Shown piece after piece: positions 1 through 6,210 of a DNA stretch of 7,547 bases (the stretch's first letter is position 1; every line of letters begins with the position of its first letter). The stretch covers positions 1 to 7,547 of the forward strand of contig JAUXQA010000169.1 in assembly GCA_030683195.1 (NCBI GenBank), in the 5' to 3' direction. The notes below the pieces were generated by a model. The model worked only from the letters and a program-made list of their open reading frames with translations. It made no database searches and was not told the DNA's origin. The translations under genes and the position numbers were made by a program. Source of the stretch: Rhodoferax sp. (GTDB lineage: Bacteria > Pseudomonadota > Gammaproteobacteria > Burkholderiales > Burkholderiaceae_C).

Positions 1-831
1 AATGAAGATGTGGCGCAGGGCCTTGCTTTCAGGCGTCATCATGAGGTTGATGAACATGTCGCGCTCGGCGACCATACCATCATCAAACTTCTTTTTGGTG
101 GCGGCTTCAACGGCATCCACGCACTTGGCGGGAGCAGGAAAATTCTTGGCCATGCCTTTGACCATGTTGCGTGCAAACGCAAAATAAGCGTCACCCAAGG
201 GATGTTTGCAAGGCAGATTGCGTACCAAGGGCAAAGGACGCGCCTCGGCCACAGAGCGGGCATAAGCCAATGCTTCTTCAGCCAGCGACTCGGGGGACGA
301 CGCCATTTTGTCGAACAGCTTTTGACCAGGCAGCATGGCCAGCATCTCGCTCTTGACCGGCTCGCCACTGACGATCATGTTCAGCGCTGGCTCCACACCC
401 AAAGCACGCGGCAAACGCTGTGTACCACCGGCACCAGGAATCAGACCGAGCTTGACTTCAGGCAACGCCACGCTGCAACCAGGTGCTGCAATGCGGTAGT
501 GGCAACCCAGTGCCAACTCCAGCCCGCCGCCCATGCAAACGGTGTGCACAGCGGCAATCACTGGCTTGGACGTGTTTTCAATCGCCAGAATCACGCTCAA
601 GAGGTTCGGCTCCTGCCCGGCTTTGGGTGACCCAAACTCCTTGATGTCAGCGCCACCCGAGAAAGCCTTGCCGGCCCCAGTGATCACGATAGACTTGACC
701 GCAGCATCTGCCGTAGCCTTCTCCAGGCCATCGGTGATACCGAGCCGGGTGGACAGGCCCAAGCCATTGACAGGCGGGTTGTTCAGGGTAATGACGGCGA
801 CGTCGCCATGCACTTGGTATTCAGCGGTCAT
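1..831 (-). CDS. FadB/FadJ-like enoyl-CoA hydratase/3-hydroxyacyl-CoA dehydrogenase, N-terminal part (cut by window edge)
   Basis: The frame is open from the ATG at 831 to the window edge, giving 277 codons with no stop. This part is a crotonase (enoyl-CoA hydratase/isomerase) domain. An oxyanion-hole segment AFSGGADIKEF lies at residues 56-66. MGGGLELALG (100-109) carries E105 and LPEVKLGLIPGAGGTQRLP (123-141) carries E125; these match in spacing the two catalytic glutamates of FadB-type hydratases (E119 and E139 in E. coli FadB). Residues 200-277 continue past a usual single crotonase domain in the manner of the linker of bifunctional beta-oxidation proteins. I therefore expect an NAD-binding 3-hydroxyacyl-CoA dehydrogenase domain beyond position 1, giving about 700 residues in all. 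The role would be hydration of trans-2-enoyl-CoA and oxidation of the 3-hydroxyacyl-CoA in the cytoplasm. The start is supported by GAGGAA (839-844) 7 nt upstream. A 104-nt gap with its own promoter elements separates it from livF. The crotonase assignment is firm; the fusion is inferred from family memory. Confidence 0.88.
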   Translation of the reverse strand, partial: MTAEYQVHGDVAVITLNNPPVNGLGLSTRLGITDGLEKATADAAVKSIVITGAGKAFSGGADIKEFGSPKAGQEPNLLSVILAIENTSKPVIAAVHTVCMGGGLELALGCHYRIAAPGCSVALPEVKLGLIPGAGGTQRLPRALGVEPALNMIVSGEPVKSEMLAMLPGQKLFDKMASSPESLAEEALAYARSVAEARPLPLVRNLPCKHPLGDAYFAFARNMVKGMAKNFPAPAKCVDAVEAATKKKFDDGMVAERDMFINLMMTPESKALRHIFI

Positions 832-838
832 GCTTGGA

Positions 839-844
839 TTCCTC
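839..844 (-). promoter_or_regulatory. Ribosome binding site of the fadB-like gene
   Basis: On the minus strand GAGGAA lies 7 nt before the ATG at 831. It fixes that ATG as the start; no other in-frame start with a comparable site is seen nearby. Confidence 0.75.
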
Positions 845-857
845 AAATGTGAAAAAT

Positions 858-871
858 AGAACGATCGTTCT
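858..871. promoter_or_regulatory. Perfect 14-bp palindrome AGAACGATCGTTCT, candidate TetR-family operator
   Basis: The sequence agaacgatcgttct is its own reverse complement, with partial symmetry continuing into the A/T-rich flanks (854-856 pair with 873-875). It sits 27 nt upstream of the fadB-like ATG, directly downstream of the putative -10 box, where a bound repressor would block initiation. GAAC-N4-GTTC symmetry with a central CG-AT-CG core is typical of TetR-family operators, and several fatty-acid catabolism regulators of Proteobacteria belong to that family. The palindrome is seen directly; the regulator is inferred, and no regulator gene lies in the window. Confidence 0.6.
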
Positions 872-877
872 TTTTAG

Positions 878-905
878 ATTGTAAAAGCAAGGGGAGCTGC
901 AACAA
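878..905 (-). promoter_or_regulatory. Putative sigma70-type promoter of the fadB-like gene
   Basis: On the minus strand, TTGTTG (900-905) and TACAAT (878-883) are separated by 16 nt. The -10 box matches TATAAT at 5 of 6 positions and the -35 box matches TTGACA only at 3 of 6, so the promoter would be modest or activator-dependent. Transcription would start near 871, at the edge of the 858-871 palindrome. The -35 box overlaps the second palindrome at 902-916. Predicted by eye only. Confidence 0.4.
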
Positions 906-916
906 ACCAGGTTTGT
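902..916. promoter_or_regulatory. Interrupted palindrome ACAAACCAGGTTTGT, PsrA-like operator candidate
   Basis: Two 7-nt arms, acaaacc and ggtttgt, face each other around a single base. The core reads CAAAC-N3-GTTTG, which fits the consensus I remember for PsrA, the TetR-family regulator of fadBA in Pseudomonas ([G/C]AAAC, 2-4 nt, GTTT[G/C]). It overlaps the predicted -35 region of the fadB-like gene. It also lies 20 nt after the livF stop, but no T-run follows on the minus strand, so a terminator is unlikely. The match is short and could be chance. Confidence 0.4.
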
Positions 917-935
917 CACGACTGGGACAAGAGGG

Positions 936-1631
936 TTAAACCTCCAGCCATTCCTTGCGTGTGTAGGTGTCATTACGCAACTCGGCTGGGGTACCGGTGA
1001 ACACAATGCTGCCGTGACCCATGACCATGCACCGGTCTGAGATGTCCATGGCAATCGTCAGTTTCTGCTCAATCAACAGCACGGAAATACCGCGCCGCTT
1101 GAGCTCCTTGAGGTAGTGCGCCACCAACTCCACAATCTTGGGCGCCAGGCCCTCGGTGGGCTCGTCAATGATGATGAGATCGGGGTCGCCCATCAGGGTG
1201 CGGCACAAGGTGAGCATCTGCTGCTCCCCACCCGACATCACACCGGCTGCCGTGTGCTGGCGTTCTTTAAGGCGCGGGAACAACTCGTACATGTCATTCA
1301 ATGACCAGCGGCCTGCCTTGCGTGCGCTTTTCTGCCCCAGATACAGGTTCTGCTCAACGGTGAGATTGGGGAAAATATCGCGACTCTCGGGCACATACCC
1401 AATACCCAAATGGGCAATCTGGAACGTGCGCTTGCCCAGAATCTCCTGTCCCTTCCAGTTCAGGGAGCCCTGGCAATCGACCAAACCCATGATGGCCTTG
1501 GCTGTGGTGGAGCGCCCCGACCCATTGCGCCCCAGCAGCGCGACAATTTCGCCGGCGTGAACCTCAAAATGCACACCATGAAGAACATGGCTTTTACCGT
1601 AATAGGCATGCAGGTTTTCAATTTTCAACAT
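936..1631 (-). CDS. livF: LivF-type ABC transporter ATP-binding protein
   Basis: This 231-residue cytoplasmic ATPase would pair with the LivG-type protein to drive import. Motifs in order: Walker A GRNGSGRST (34-42), with Arg40 where Lys is canonical; Q-loop region YVPESRDIFP (79-88), with Glu82 in place of Gln; signature MSGGEQQ (132-138); Walker B LIIIDEP (152-158), with the catalytic Glu157 present; and LLIEQK (185-190), with Gln189 where the switch His normally sits. From memory, the Glu and Gln substitutions at the Q- and H-loops are usual in LivF proteins; the Walker A Arg is less so. The ATG at 1631 lies 2 nt past the livG stop, after a G-rich stretch, GGGGGG, that may serve as ribosome binding site. 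A TTG two codons earlier (1637) overlaps the livG stop and is less likely. It is the last gene of the transporter cluster. Confidence 0.93.
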   Translation of the reverse strand: MLKIENLHAYYGKSHVLHGVHFEVHAGEIVALLGRNGSGRSTTAKAIMGLVDCQGSLNWKGQEILGKRTFQIAHLGIGYVPESRDIFPNLTVEQNLYLGQKSARKAGRWSLNDMYELFPRLKERQHTAAGVMSGGEQQMLTLCRTLMGDPDLIIIDEPTEGLAPKIVELVAHYLKELKRRGISVLLIEQKLTIAMDISDRCMVMGHGSIVFTGTPAELRNDTYTRKEWLEV

Positions 1632-1633
1632 GA

Positions 1634-2428
1634 TCAATGCCCCCCGGCCTGTGAGTCGGCGACCGCAGAGCCCAAGTAGGCTTCTTGCACTCGCGCGTTG
1701 GCGCGCACGGCCTCTGGAACATCGTAGGCCAGCAACTCGCCGTACACCACCACAGCAATCTTGTCAGCCAAACCAAAGACCACCCCCATGTCGTGCTCCA
1801 CTGTCAACAGCGTCTTGCCTACCGTGACATCCTTGATCAGCTTGATGAAGCGAGTGGTCTCGGACTTGCTCATGCCGGCCGTCGGCTCGTCCAGCAAAAT
1901 GACACTGGCACCACCGGCAATGGTGATACCGATTTCCAGCGCTCGCTGTTCGGCATAAGTGAGATTCATGGCCAGAACATCACGCTTTTTGTCCAGCTTG
2001 ACCATTTCCATCAGTTCGTCTGTGCGTTCATTGGCATCATCCAGATCAGCCAAGAATTTCAAGAACGTGTACTTGTAGCCCAAGCTCCAGAGCACACCAC
2101 ACCGCAAATTCTCAAAGACACTGAGCTTGGGGAAGATATTGGTGATCTGAAAGCTGCGGCTAAGGCCCATGCGGTTGATCTCAAACGGCTTTTTCCCGTT
2201 GAGACGTTGCCCATGCAGCAAGACCTCGCCGCTGGTAGGCTCAAACCGGCCGCTGATCAGGTTGAACAGAGTCGATTTCCCCGCACCGTTGGGGCCGATA
2301 ATGCCGACCCGTTCCCCGCTGGGAACTGCCAGATTGATACCCCGAATAATCTCGGTTTTTCCAAAATTTTTACGCAGGTCTTTCAACTCAAGCGCGATGC
2401 CTTTCGGCGAACTGGACTCGGGCGTCAT
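1634..2428 (-). CDS. livG: LivG-type ABC transporter ATP-binding protein
   Basis: This 264-residue ATPase is the second nucleotide-binding subunit of the importer. It shows a canonical Walker A GPNGAGKST (45-53), the Q-loop Gln in RSFQITNIFP (91-100), a signature that reads LTYAEQR (156-162) where this family normally has LSYGEQR or LSYGQQR, Walker B VILLDEP (176-182) with Glu181, and the switch His in TVEHDM (209-214). The C-terminal VQEAYLGS (247-254) is typical of LivG. Its ATG overlaps the livM stop as ATGA, implying translational coupling, and GGAG (2438-2441) lies 9 nt upstream. The signature Gly-to-Ala change is confirmed in the DNA (codon GCC). Membership of the HAAT family (LIV-type) is clear; the cargo is not shown by the sequence. 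Confidence 0.95.
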   Translation of the reverse strand: MTPESSSPKGIALELKDLRKNFGKTEIIRGINLAVPSGERVGIIGPNGAGKSTLFNLISGRFEPTSGEVLLHGQRLNGKKPFEINRMGLSRSFQITNIFPKLSVFENLRCGVLWSLGYKYTFLKFLADLDDANERTDELMEMVKLDKKRDVLAMNLTYAEQRALEIGITIAGGASVILLDEPTAGMSKSETTRFIKLIKDVTVGKTLLTVEHDMGVVFGLADKIAVVVYGELLAYDVPEAVRANARVQEAYLGSAVADSQAGGH

Positions 2429-3714
2429 GGCGCTTCACTCCGTTTGATTTCTTTCTCAATGCTTTCCTGAATCTGGCTCCACTGCACCGCAAACTGGCGG
2501 CGGCAGAGCTCAAACAGACCCAGCCCCGTCAACATCACAAACAGTGAGCCGAACCAGCTATTGAAGCTTTTTGAATCCAGGGCAATCCCCAGAAAACTCA
2601 ACTCGGACCCCAAGGTCTCCTTGAGTTGCAGGTGATAGACCATTTCGATCATGCCGGCCGCGCCAACCAGCACGACCAACGCCGTGACAGACAGCGCCAG
2701 GTAACTGACCCATAGTTTTCGAAGATGACCATAGGCCGCCACCCGCAGATTCATCATGATCAATGAAGCCACCCCCCCTGGTGCATAGATCACCATGAAC
2801 ACGAACACTAGGCCAAGGTAAAGGAGCCAAGCTTTGGTGAATTCGCTGAACAACACAAAGGCCAGCACCATCAAAATGGCGCCGATGATCGGACCAAAAA
2901 AGAAGGTGGCTCCACCGAGGAAGGTGAACAGTAAATAAGCGCCCGAGCGAGCCGCACCTACAACTTCTGCGGTGACAATTTCAAAATTAAGTGCGCCCAG
3001 TCCACCCGAGATGCCGGCGAAAAAACCAGCAATGATGAAGGCCATGTAGCGAATGCGCTGGGTGTTGTAGCCCACAAACTCCACCCGCTCCGGGTTGTCC
3101 CGCACCGCGTTCAACATGCGCCCCAATGGCGTGCGGGTAAAGGCAAACATGGCGGCCACGGCCACAAACGTGTAGATCGCAATGAGGTAATAGACCTGAA
3201 TGGGTGGTCCGTAGGTGATGCCCATGAACGCCTTGCCGGTGACCCGGTTACCGGACACACCGCCCTCACCGCCGAAAAACTCGGGAATCATGAGCGACAT
3301 GGCAAACACCAGTTCTCCCAGCCCCAATGTAATCATGGCGAAGGTGGTGCCCGATTTTTTGGTCGTCACCCAACCAAACAAAACAGCAAAGCCCATGCCG
3401 GCCAGCCCTCCCACCAACGGCACTGCAGATACGGGTATCGGCATGGAACCAGCGGTGATGCTATTTAGCGCATGCATGGCTAGAAACGAGCCCAGCCCGG
3501 TATAGACCGCGTGCCCGAAGCTCAGCATACCCCCCTGCCCCAGCAAAATGTTGTAAGACAGGCAGGCAATGATTGCGATACCCATCTGCGACAGAATGGT
3601 GATGGACAAGCTGCTGGTAAAAACAAAAGGTACGACGGCCAACAAGAGGCCAAACAGGCTCCAGACCACCCAGCGGCCGACGTTAATAGGTTTAAATTGA
3701 TGTGTATTTTTCAT
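2425..3714 (-). CDS. livM: LivM-type ABC transporter permease with C-terminal extension
   Basis: This 429-residue inner-membrane protein is one half of the transport channel. The BPD_transp_2 core spans about residues 12-318, with hydrophobic segments near 15-33, 37-57, 95-116, 124-142, 173-192, 221-245, 257-290 and 296-312. Landmarks are the LLGQGGMLSFGHA motif (57-69), TTFAMITLGLGE (123-134), the cytoplasmic coupling loop RTPLGRMLNAVRDNPERVEFVG (194-215) and IYAPGGVASL (309-318), where LivM proteins often end. About 110 further residues follow, with two more hydrophobic segments (about 334-357 and 387-404) and a charged tail (413-428). It starts 3 nt after the livH stop, with GGGAAGG inside the end of livH as a ribosome binding site. 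E. coli LivM is similarly long but through its N-terminus. What the extension does is unknown. Confidence 0.93.
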   Translation of the reverse strand: MKNTHQFKPINVGRWVVWSLFGLLLAVVPFVFTSSLSITILSQMGIAIIACLSYNILLGQGGMLSFGHAVYTGLGSFLAMHALNSITAGSMPIPVSAVPLVGGLAGMGFAVLFGWVTTKKSGTTFAMITLGLGELVFAMSLMIPEFFGGEGGVSGNRVTGKAFMGITYGPPIQVYYLIAIYTFVAVAAMFAFTRTPLGRMLNAVRDNPERVEFVGYNTQRIRYMAFIIAGFFAGISGGLGALNFEIVTAEVVGAARSGAYLLFTFLGGATFFFGPIIGAILMVLAFVLFSEFTKAWLLYLGLVFVFMVIYAPGGVASLIMMNLRVAAYGHLRKLWVSYLALSVTALVVLVGAAGMIEMVYHLQLKETLGSELSFLGIALDSKSFNSWFGSLFVMLTGLGLFELCRRQFAVQWSQIQESIEKEIKRSEAP

Positions 3715-3717
3715 GGC

Positions 3718-4752
3718 TTAGCCTTCCCGGTTGCCCAGCAGGCCTTTGGGCCTGAAGATCAGGATCAGGACCAGAAACAAATAAGGCAGGATGGGTGCCA
3801 CCTGGGAAACCGTCAACTTGACGAAAGAATTCTCCTGGGCACCAGCGCTGAGCTGCATACCCATTTGCGCTGCCAACGTCCCCAAGGAGTAATCAAAGGC
3901 GACCGCAAAGGTCTGGATCAATCCGATGAGGATCGAGGCCAGGAACGCGCCCGACAAAGAGCCCATGCCGCCCACGACGACGACCACAAAGATCACAGAA
4001 CCCACACTCGCGGCCATGGCGGGCTCGGTCAAAAAGGTGCTGCCACCAATCACACCGGCGAGCCCGGCCAGGCCAGCCCCCGCACCAAACACCATCATGA
4101 ACACAGCCGGGACGTTGTGCCCCAAAGACTCGACGGCCTCAGGGTGCGTTAGCGCCGCCTGAATCACCAGGCCGATGCGGGTTCGTGTGAGCAGTAGCCA
4201 TACCGACACCAGCATCACCAGCGCGATGATCATCATGAACCCGCGGGTTGCTGGAAATGGCGAGCACACCAGTCGGACAGCCGCATCAGCGGCGGTGCAC
4301 ATCTCGGCGGGCGCTGCACCCCATACCAGATTCAGGCCAGTGACTGAATGGTTAATCAGTGTGAAGGCTGGGCCCTGCAGGGACTCGGCAGGACGAAAGT
4401 CCACCGCAATTCGGCCCCAGACCAACTGCACCAGTTCCAAAATGACGTAGGACAGTCCAAAGGTAATCAGCAACTCCGGGACATGTCCGAATTTGTGGAC
4501 CTTGCGAAGAAAGAAGCGCTCAAACAAGGCCCCCATCCCGCCCACCAACAAGGGTGCAATGACCAACGCTGGCCAGAAGCCAACCGTGCTCGACACGGTG
4601 TAGCCCACATAGGCACCCAGCATGTAGAAACTGGCATGCGCAAAGTTCAGCACACCCATCATGCTGAAGATCAGGGTGAGACCCGAACTCAACAGAAACA
4701 GGAGCAAGCCATAGCTCAGCCCGTTGAGCGTTGAGATGATGAAAAACTCCAT
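3718..4752 (-). CDS. livH: LivH-type ABC transporter permease with enlarged periplasmic loops
   Basis: This 344-residue inner-membrane permease is the partner of the LivM-type protein. The N-terminal region GLTLIFSMMGVLNFAHASFY (24-43) is a hallmark of LivH. TRTRIGLVIQAALTHPEAVE (189-208) is the cytoplasmic coupling loop, VVVGGMGSLSGAFLAS (258-273) the conserved glycine-rich segment, and RPKGLLG (334-340) the usual C-terminal motif. LivH proteins are commonly about 290-310 residues. The excess here lies in two loops: residues 113-170, with Cys152 and Cys163, and about 284-318. Since the coupling loop is cytoplasmic and one membrane span (171-189) precedes it, the first loop should be periplasmic. 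GAGGA (4761-4765) lies 8 nt before the ATG. The gene follows a terminator at 4782-4816, so it depends on readthrough from the binding-protein gene unless it has an unseen promoter. Confidence 0.93.
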   Translation of the reverse strand: MEFFIISTLNGLSYGLLLFLLSSGLTLIFSMMGVLNFAHASFYMLGAYVGYTVSSTVGFWPALVIAPLLVGGMGALFERFFLRKVHKFGHVPELLITFGLSYVILELVQLVWGRIAVDFRPAESLQGPAFTLINHSVTGLNLVWGAAPAEMCTAADAAVRLVCSPFPATRGFMMIIALVMLVSVWLLLTRTRIGLVIQAALTHPEAVESLGHNVPAVFMMVFGAGAGLAGLAGVIGGSTFLTEPAMAASVGSVIFVVVVVGGMGSLSGAFLASILIGLIQTFAVAFDYSLGTLAAQMGMQLSAGAQENSFVKLTVSQVAPILPYLFLVLILIFRPKGLLGNREG

Positions 4753-4781
4753 TGAGCCAATCCTCGCTGTCCGACGTTAAC

Positions 4782-4816
4782 AAAAAAAATGCCCGAGACG
4801 GTCTACCCGTTCGGGC
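4782..4816 (-). terminator. Rho-independent terminator between the binding-protein and permease genes
   Basis: On the minus strand the arms GCCCGAACGG and CCGTCTCGGGC pair as a 10-bp, GC-rich stem with one bulged C and a 5-nt loop (GTAGA), at 4816-4791. One A and then eight T residues (4789-4782) follow. The hairpin begins 22 nt after the stop of the binding-protein gene and ends 16 nt before the livH ribosome binding site. It acts in the minus direction only; there is no T-run on the other side. Confidence 0.88.
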
Positions 4817-4838
4817 CTCTAAAAACCAGGTGAAGCGA

Positions 4839-6074
4839 TTAGCCCGGGCGCTTCATCTGGCAGCTGGTGGGTGTGCTGGAAACATAGTTGGGATACTCTT
4901 TCAGCGGAGCCAGGGTCATGCCGGTTTTCTCGGGGCTGTATGCATACTTGGCACTGGCCTTCTGCCAGACAGTCATGTACAGCGGCTGCTGCAACTGATG
5001 GTCTGACTTGCGCATTTCGACTTCGCCATTGAAGCTGGTGACCTTGATGCCTTCCATTGCCGCAGCCACCTTCACTGGGTCGGTCGATTTGGCTTTGGCC
5101 ATGGCCGCGCCCAGAGTCTCGAAAATACGGATGGTGGAGCCGGTGTAGAAGTCGTCGTTGTACTTGGTGTTGAACTCTTTCATCCACTTGTCCATTTGCC
5201 CACCCATGTTGTAGTGGTTGTAGGCAATTTGATAGACACGGCCGTCGCCATTGGTGCCCAAGGCAGAAGGTGTACCCGTTACACCGGCGTAATAGGTGAA
5301 GAACTTGCCGGTGTAGCCGCCCTCGTTGGCCGCTTTGATCAACAGGGACAGATCCGAACCCCAGTTACCGGTAATGACGGTATCTGCGCCAGACGCCTTG
5401 ATCTTGGCAATGTAGGGAGCAAAGTCACGGGTCTGGGCCAGCGGGTGGAGATCTTCACCAACGATCTGGATGTCCGGGCGCTTGCGAGCGAGAGCATCTT
5501 TGCCAAACTTGGCAACCTGCACGCCGTGGGAGTAGTTTTGCCCAAGAATATAGACCTTTTTGATGTCCTTTTGATCAGCCATGAAGCTGGCCATGGCTTC
5601 CATCTTCATGGACGTGTCTGCGTCAAAACGGAAATGCCAGTAGCTGCACTTGCTGTTGGTCAGATCAGGATCTACGGCGGAATCATTCAGGTACAAGACT
5701 TCTTTGCCAGGGTTGCGCTCGTTGTGCTTGGTGATCGCATCGGTGAGTGCCAGCGCTACGGATGAACCGTTGCCTTGAATGATGTAGCGCGCGCCTTGGT
5801 CGATCGCCGCTTTGAGAGCATTCAGACTCTCGGTGGGGCTGAGCTTGTTGTCAATGGCGGGCACTTCAAATTTGACGCCGGCCGGGTTGCCTGCACCACT
5901 GAATTTTTCAGCAAAAAACTGGTAACCCTTGATCTGGCTGACGCCCACCGGGCCGAGCAGGCCGGTCAAAGGATCAATACGGACCATTTTCACCACTTCG
6001 CCTTTTTGCGCGAGTGCACTGCCAACACACACCAAGGCTGCCGTAGCGGCAGCGAGCTTCATCGCAAATTTCAT
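4839..6074 (-). CDS. LivK-type periplasmic substrate-binding protein of the ABC transporter
   Basis: The 411-residue product carries a Sec-type signal peptide: Lys2 and Lys6, a hydrophobic stretch (7-20) and a likely cut after Ala22 (SALA/QKG). Cys16 is not in a lipobox, so the protein should be free in the periplasm. The mature part is a Peripla_BP_6 (type I fold) protein. It begins with VVKMVRIDPLTGLLGPVG (27-44), contains QGNGSSVALAL (100-110) in the usual ligand-facing region, and includes YILGQNYSHG (175-184) and DTVITGNWGSDL (231-242). Its only mature cysteines, Cys143 and Cys405, could form a disulfide. It would bind the cargo and deliver it to the LivH/LivM pair. The ATG at 6074 is chosen because AGGAGA (6083-6088) lies 8 nt upstream; a TTG at 6101 would be translated through that site. 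The ligand cannot be read from the sequence; the neighbours point to a carboxylic acid handled as a CoA thioester. Confidence 0.93.
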   Translation of the reverse strand: MKFAMKLAAATAALVCVGSALAQKGEVVKMVRIDPLTGLLGPVGVSQIKGYQFFAEKFSGAGNPAGVKFEVPAIDNKLSPTESLNALKAAIDQGARYIIQGNGSSVALALTDAITKHNERNPGKEVLYLNDSAVDPDLTNSKCSYWHFRFDADTSMKMEAMASFMADQKDIKKVYILGQNYSHGVQVAKFGKDALARKRPDIQIVGEDLHPLAQTRDFAPYIAKIKASGADTVITGNWGSDLSLLIKAANEGGYTGKFFTYYAGVTGTPSALGTNGDGRVYQIAYNHYNMGGQMDKWMKEFNTKYNDDFYTGSTIRIFETLGAAMAKAKSTDPVKVAAAMEGIKVTSFNGEVEMRKSDHQLQQPLYMTVWQKASAKYAYSPEKTGMTLAPLKEYPNYVSSTPTSCQMKRPG

Positions 6075-6082
6075 CTTAAAAA

Positions 6083-6088
6083 TCTCCT
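6083..6088 (-). promoter_or_regulatory. Strong ribosome binding site of the binding-protein gene
   Basis: AGGAGA on the minus strand lies 8 nt before the ATG at 6074. It is the best Shine-Dalgarno match among the genes here and decides the start, placing the signal peptide at the very N-terminus. Confidence 0.85.
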
Positions 6089-6144
6089 GGGTTTCAGACA
6101 ATCAACAAGGACAAAGGTTAAAGGCAATCAGGTATCGAACCACG

Positions 6145-6156
6145 AGGGAATTCCCT
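6145..6156. repeat. Perfect 12-bp palindrome AGGGAATTCCCT
   Basis: The sequence is its own reverse complement and lies 71 nt upstream of the binding-protein ATG, inside the 144-nt gap after the ligase gene. It could be an operator or a small mRNA stem. A second, shorter symmetry follows at once (ggtga-a-tcacc, 6159-6169), and its right arm is shared with the hairpin at 6165-6208. No convincing promoter was found in this gap; I know of no regulator with this exact site. Confidence 0.35.
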
Positions 6157-6164
6157 AAGGTGAA

Positions 6165-6208
6165 TCACCCATGCGACAGCCCCGCCAAGCGGATCGTCGC
6201 ATGGGTGA
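6165..6208 (-). repeat. Inverted repeat forming a long hairpin between ligase and binding-protein genes
   Basis: Arms tcacccatgcgac (6165-6177) and gtcgcatgggtga (6196-6208) are perfect 13-bp complements around an 18-nt loop, which itself can form a short ccgc-caa-gcgg stem. The structure begins 10 nt after the ligase stop on the minus strand. No T-run follows it (the next bases are TTCACCTTAGG), so it is not a standard intrinsic terminator. It may protect or process the mRNA between the two genes, or act as a weak or Rho-assisted terminator of the ligase transcript. Confidence 0.6.
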
Positions 6209-6210
6209 CT

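Noticed and set aside
10..630. Plus-strand open frame of 206 codons opposite the fadB-like gene
   Set aside because: The opposite strand encodes a crotonase domain with both catalytic glutamates; this frame has low-complexity His/Gln/Arg content and no known domain.
902..916. Terminator after livF
   Set aside because: The arms could form a 6-bp hairpin, but no T-run follows on the minus strand and the stem is AT-rich; an operator is the better reading.
1685..2470. Plus-strand open frame of 261 codons opposite livG
   Set aside because: Complementary-frame shadow of livG in GC-rich DNA; no motif seen, and livG itself is clearly coding.
6075..6101. Longer binding-protein start at the TTG codon (6101)
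   Set aside because: It would add nine residues before the signal peptide and be translated through the AGGAGA ribosome binding site; the ATG at 6074 fits both the site and the signal peptide.
6165..6208. Intrinsic terminator of the ligase gene
   Set aside because: The 13-bp stem is strong, but neither side has the required T-tract, so it is listed as an inverted repeat instead.
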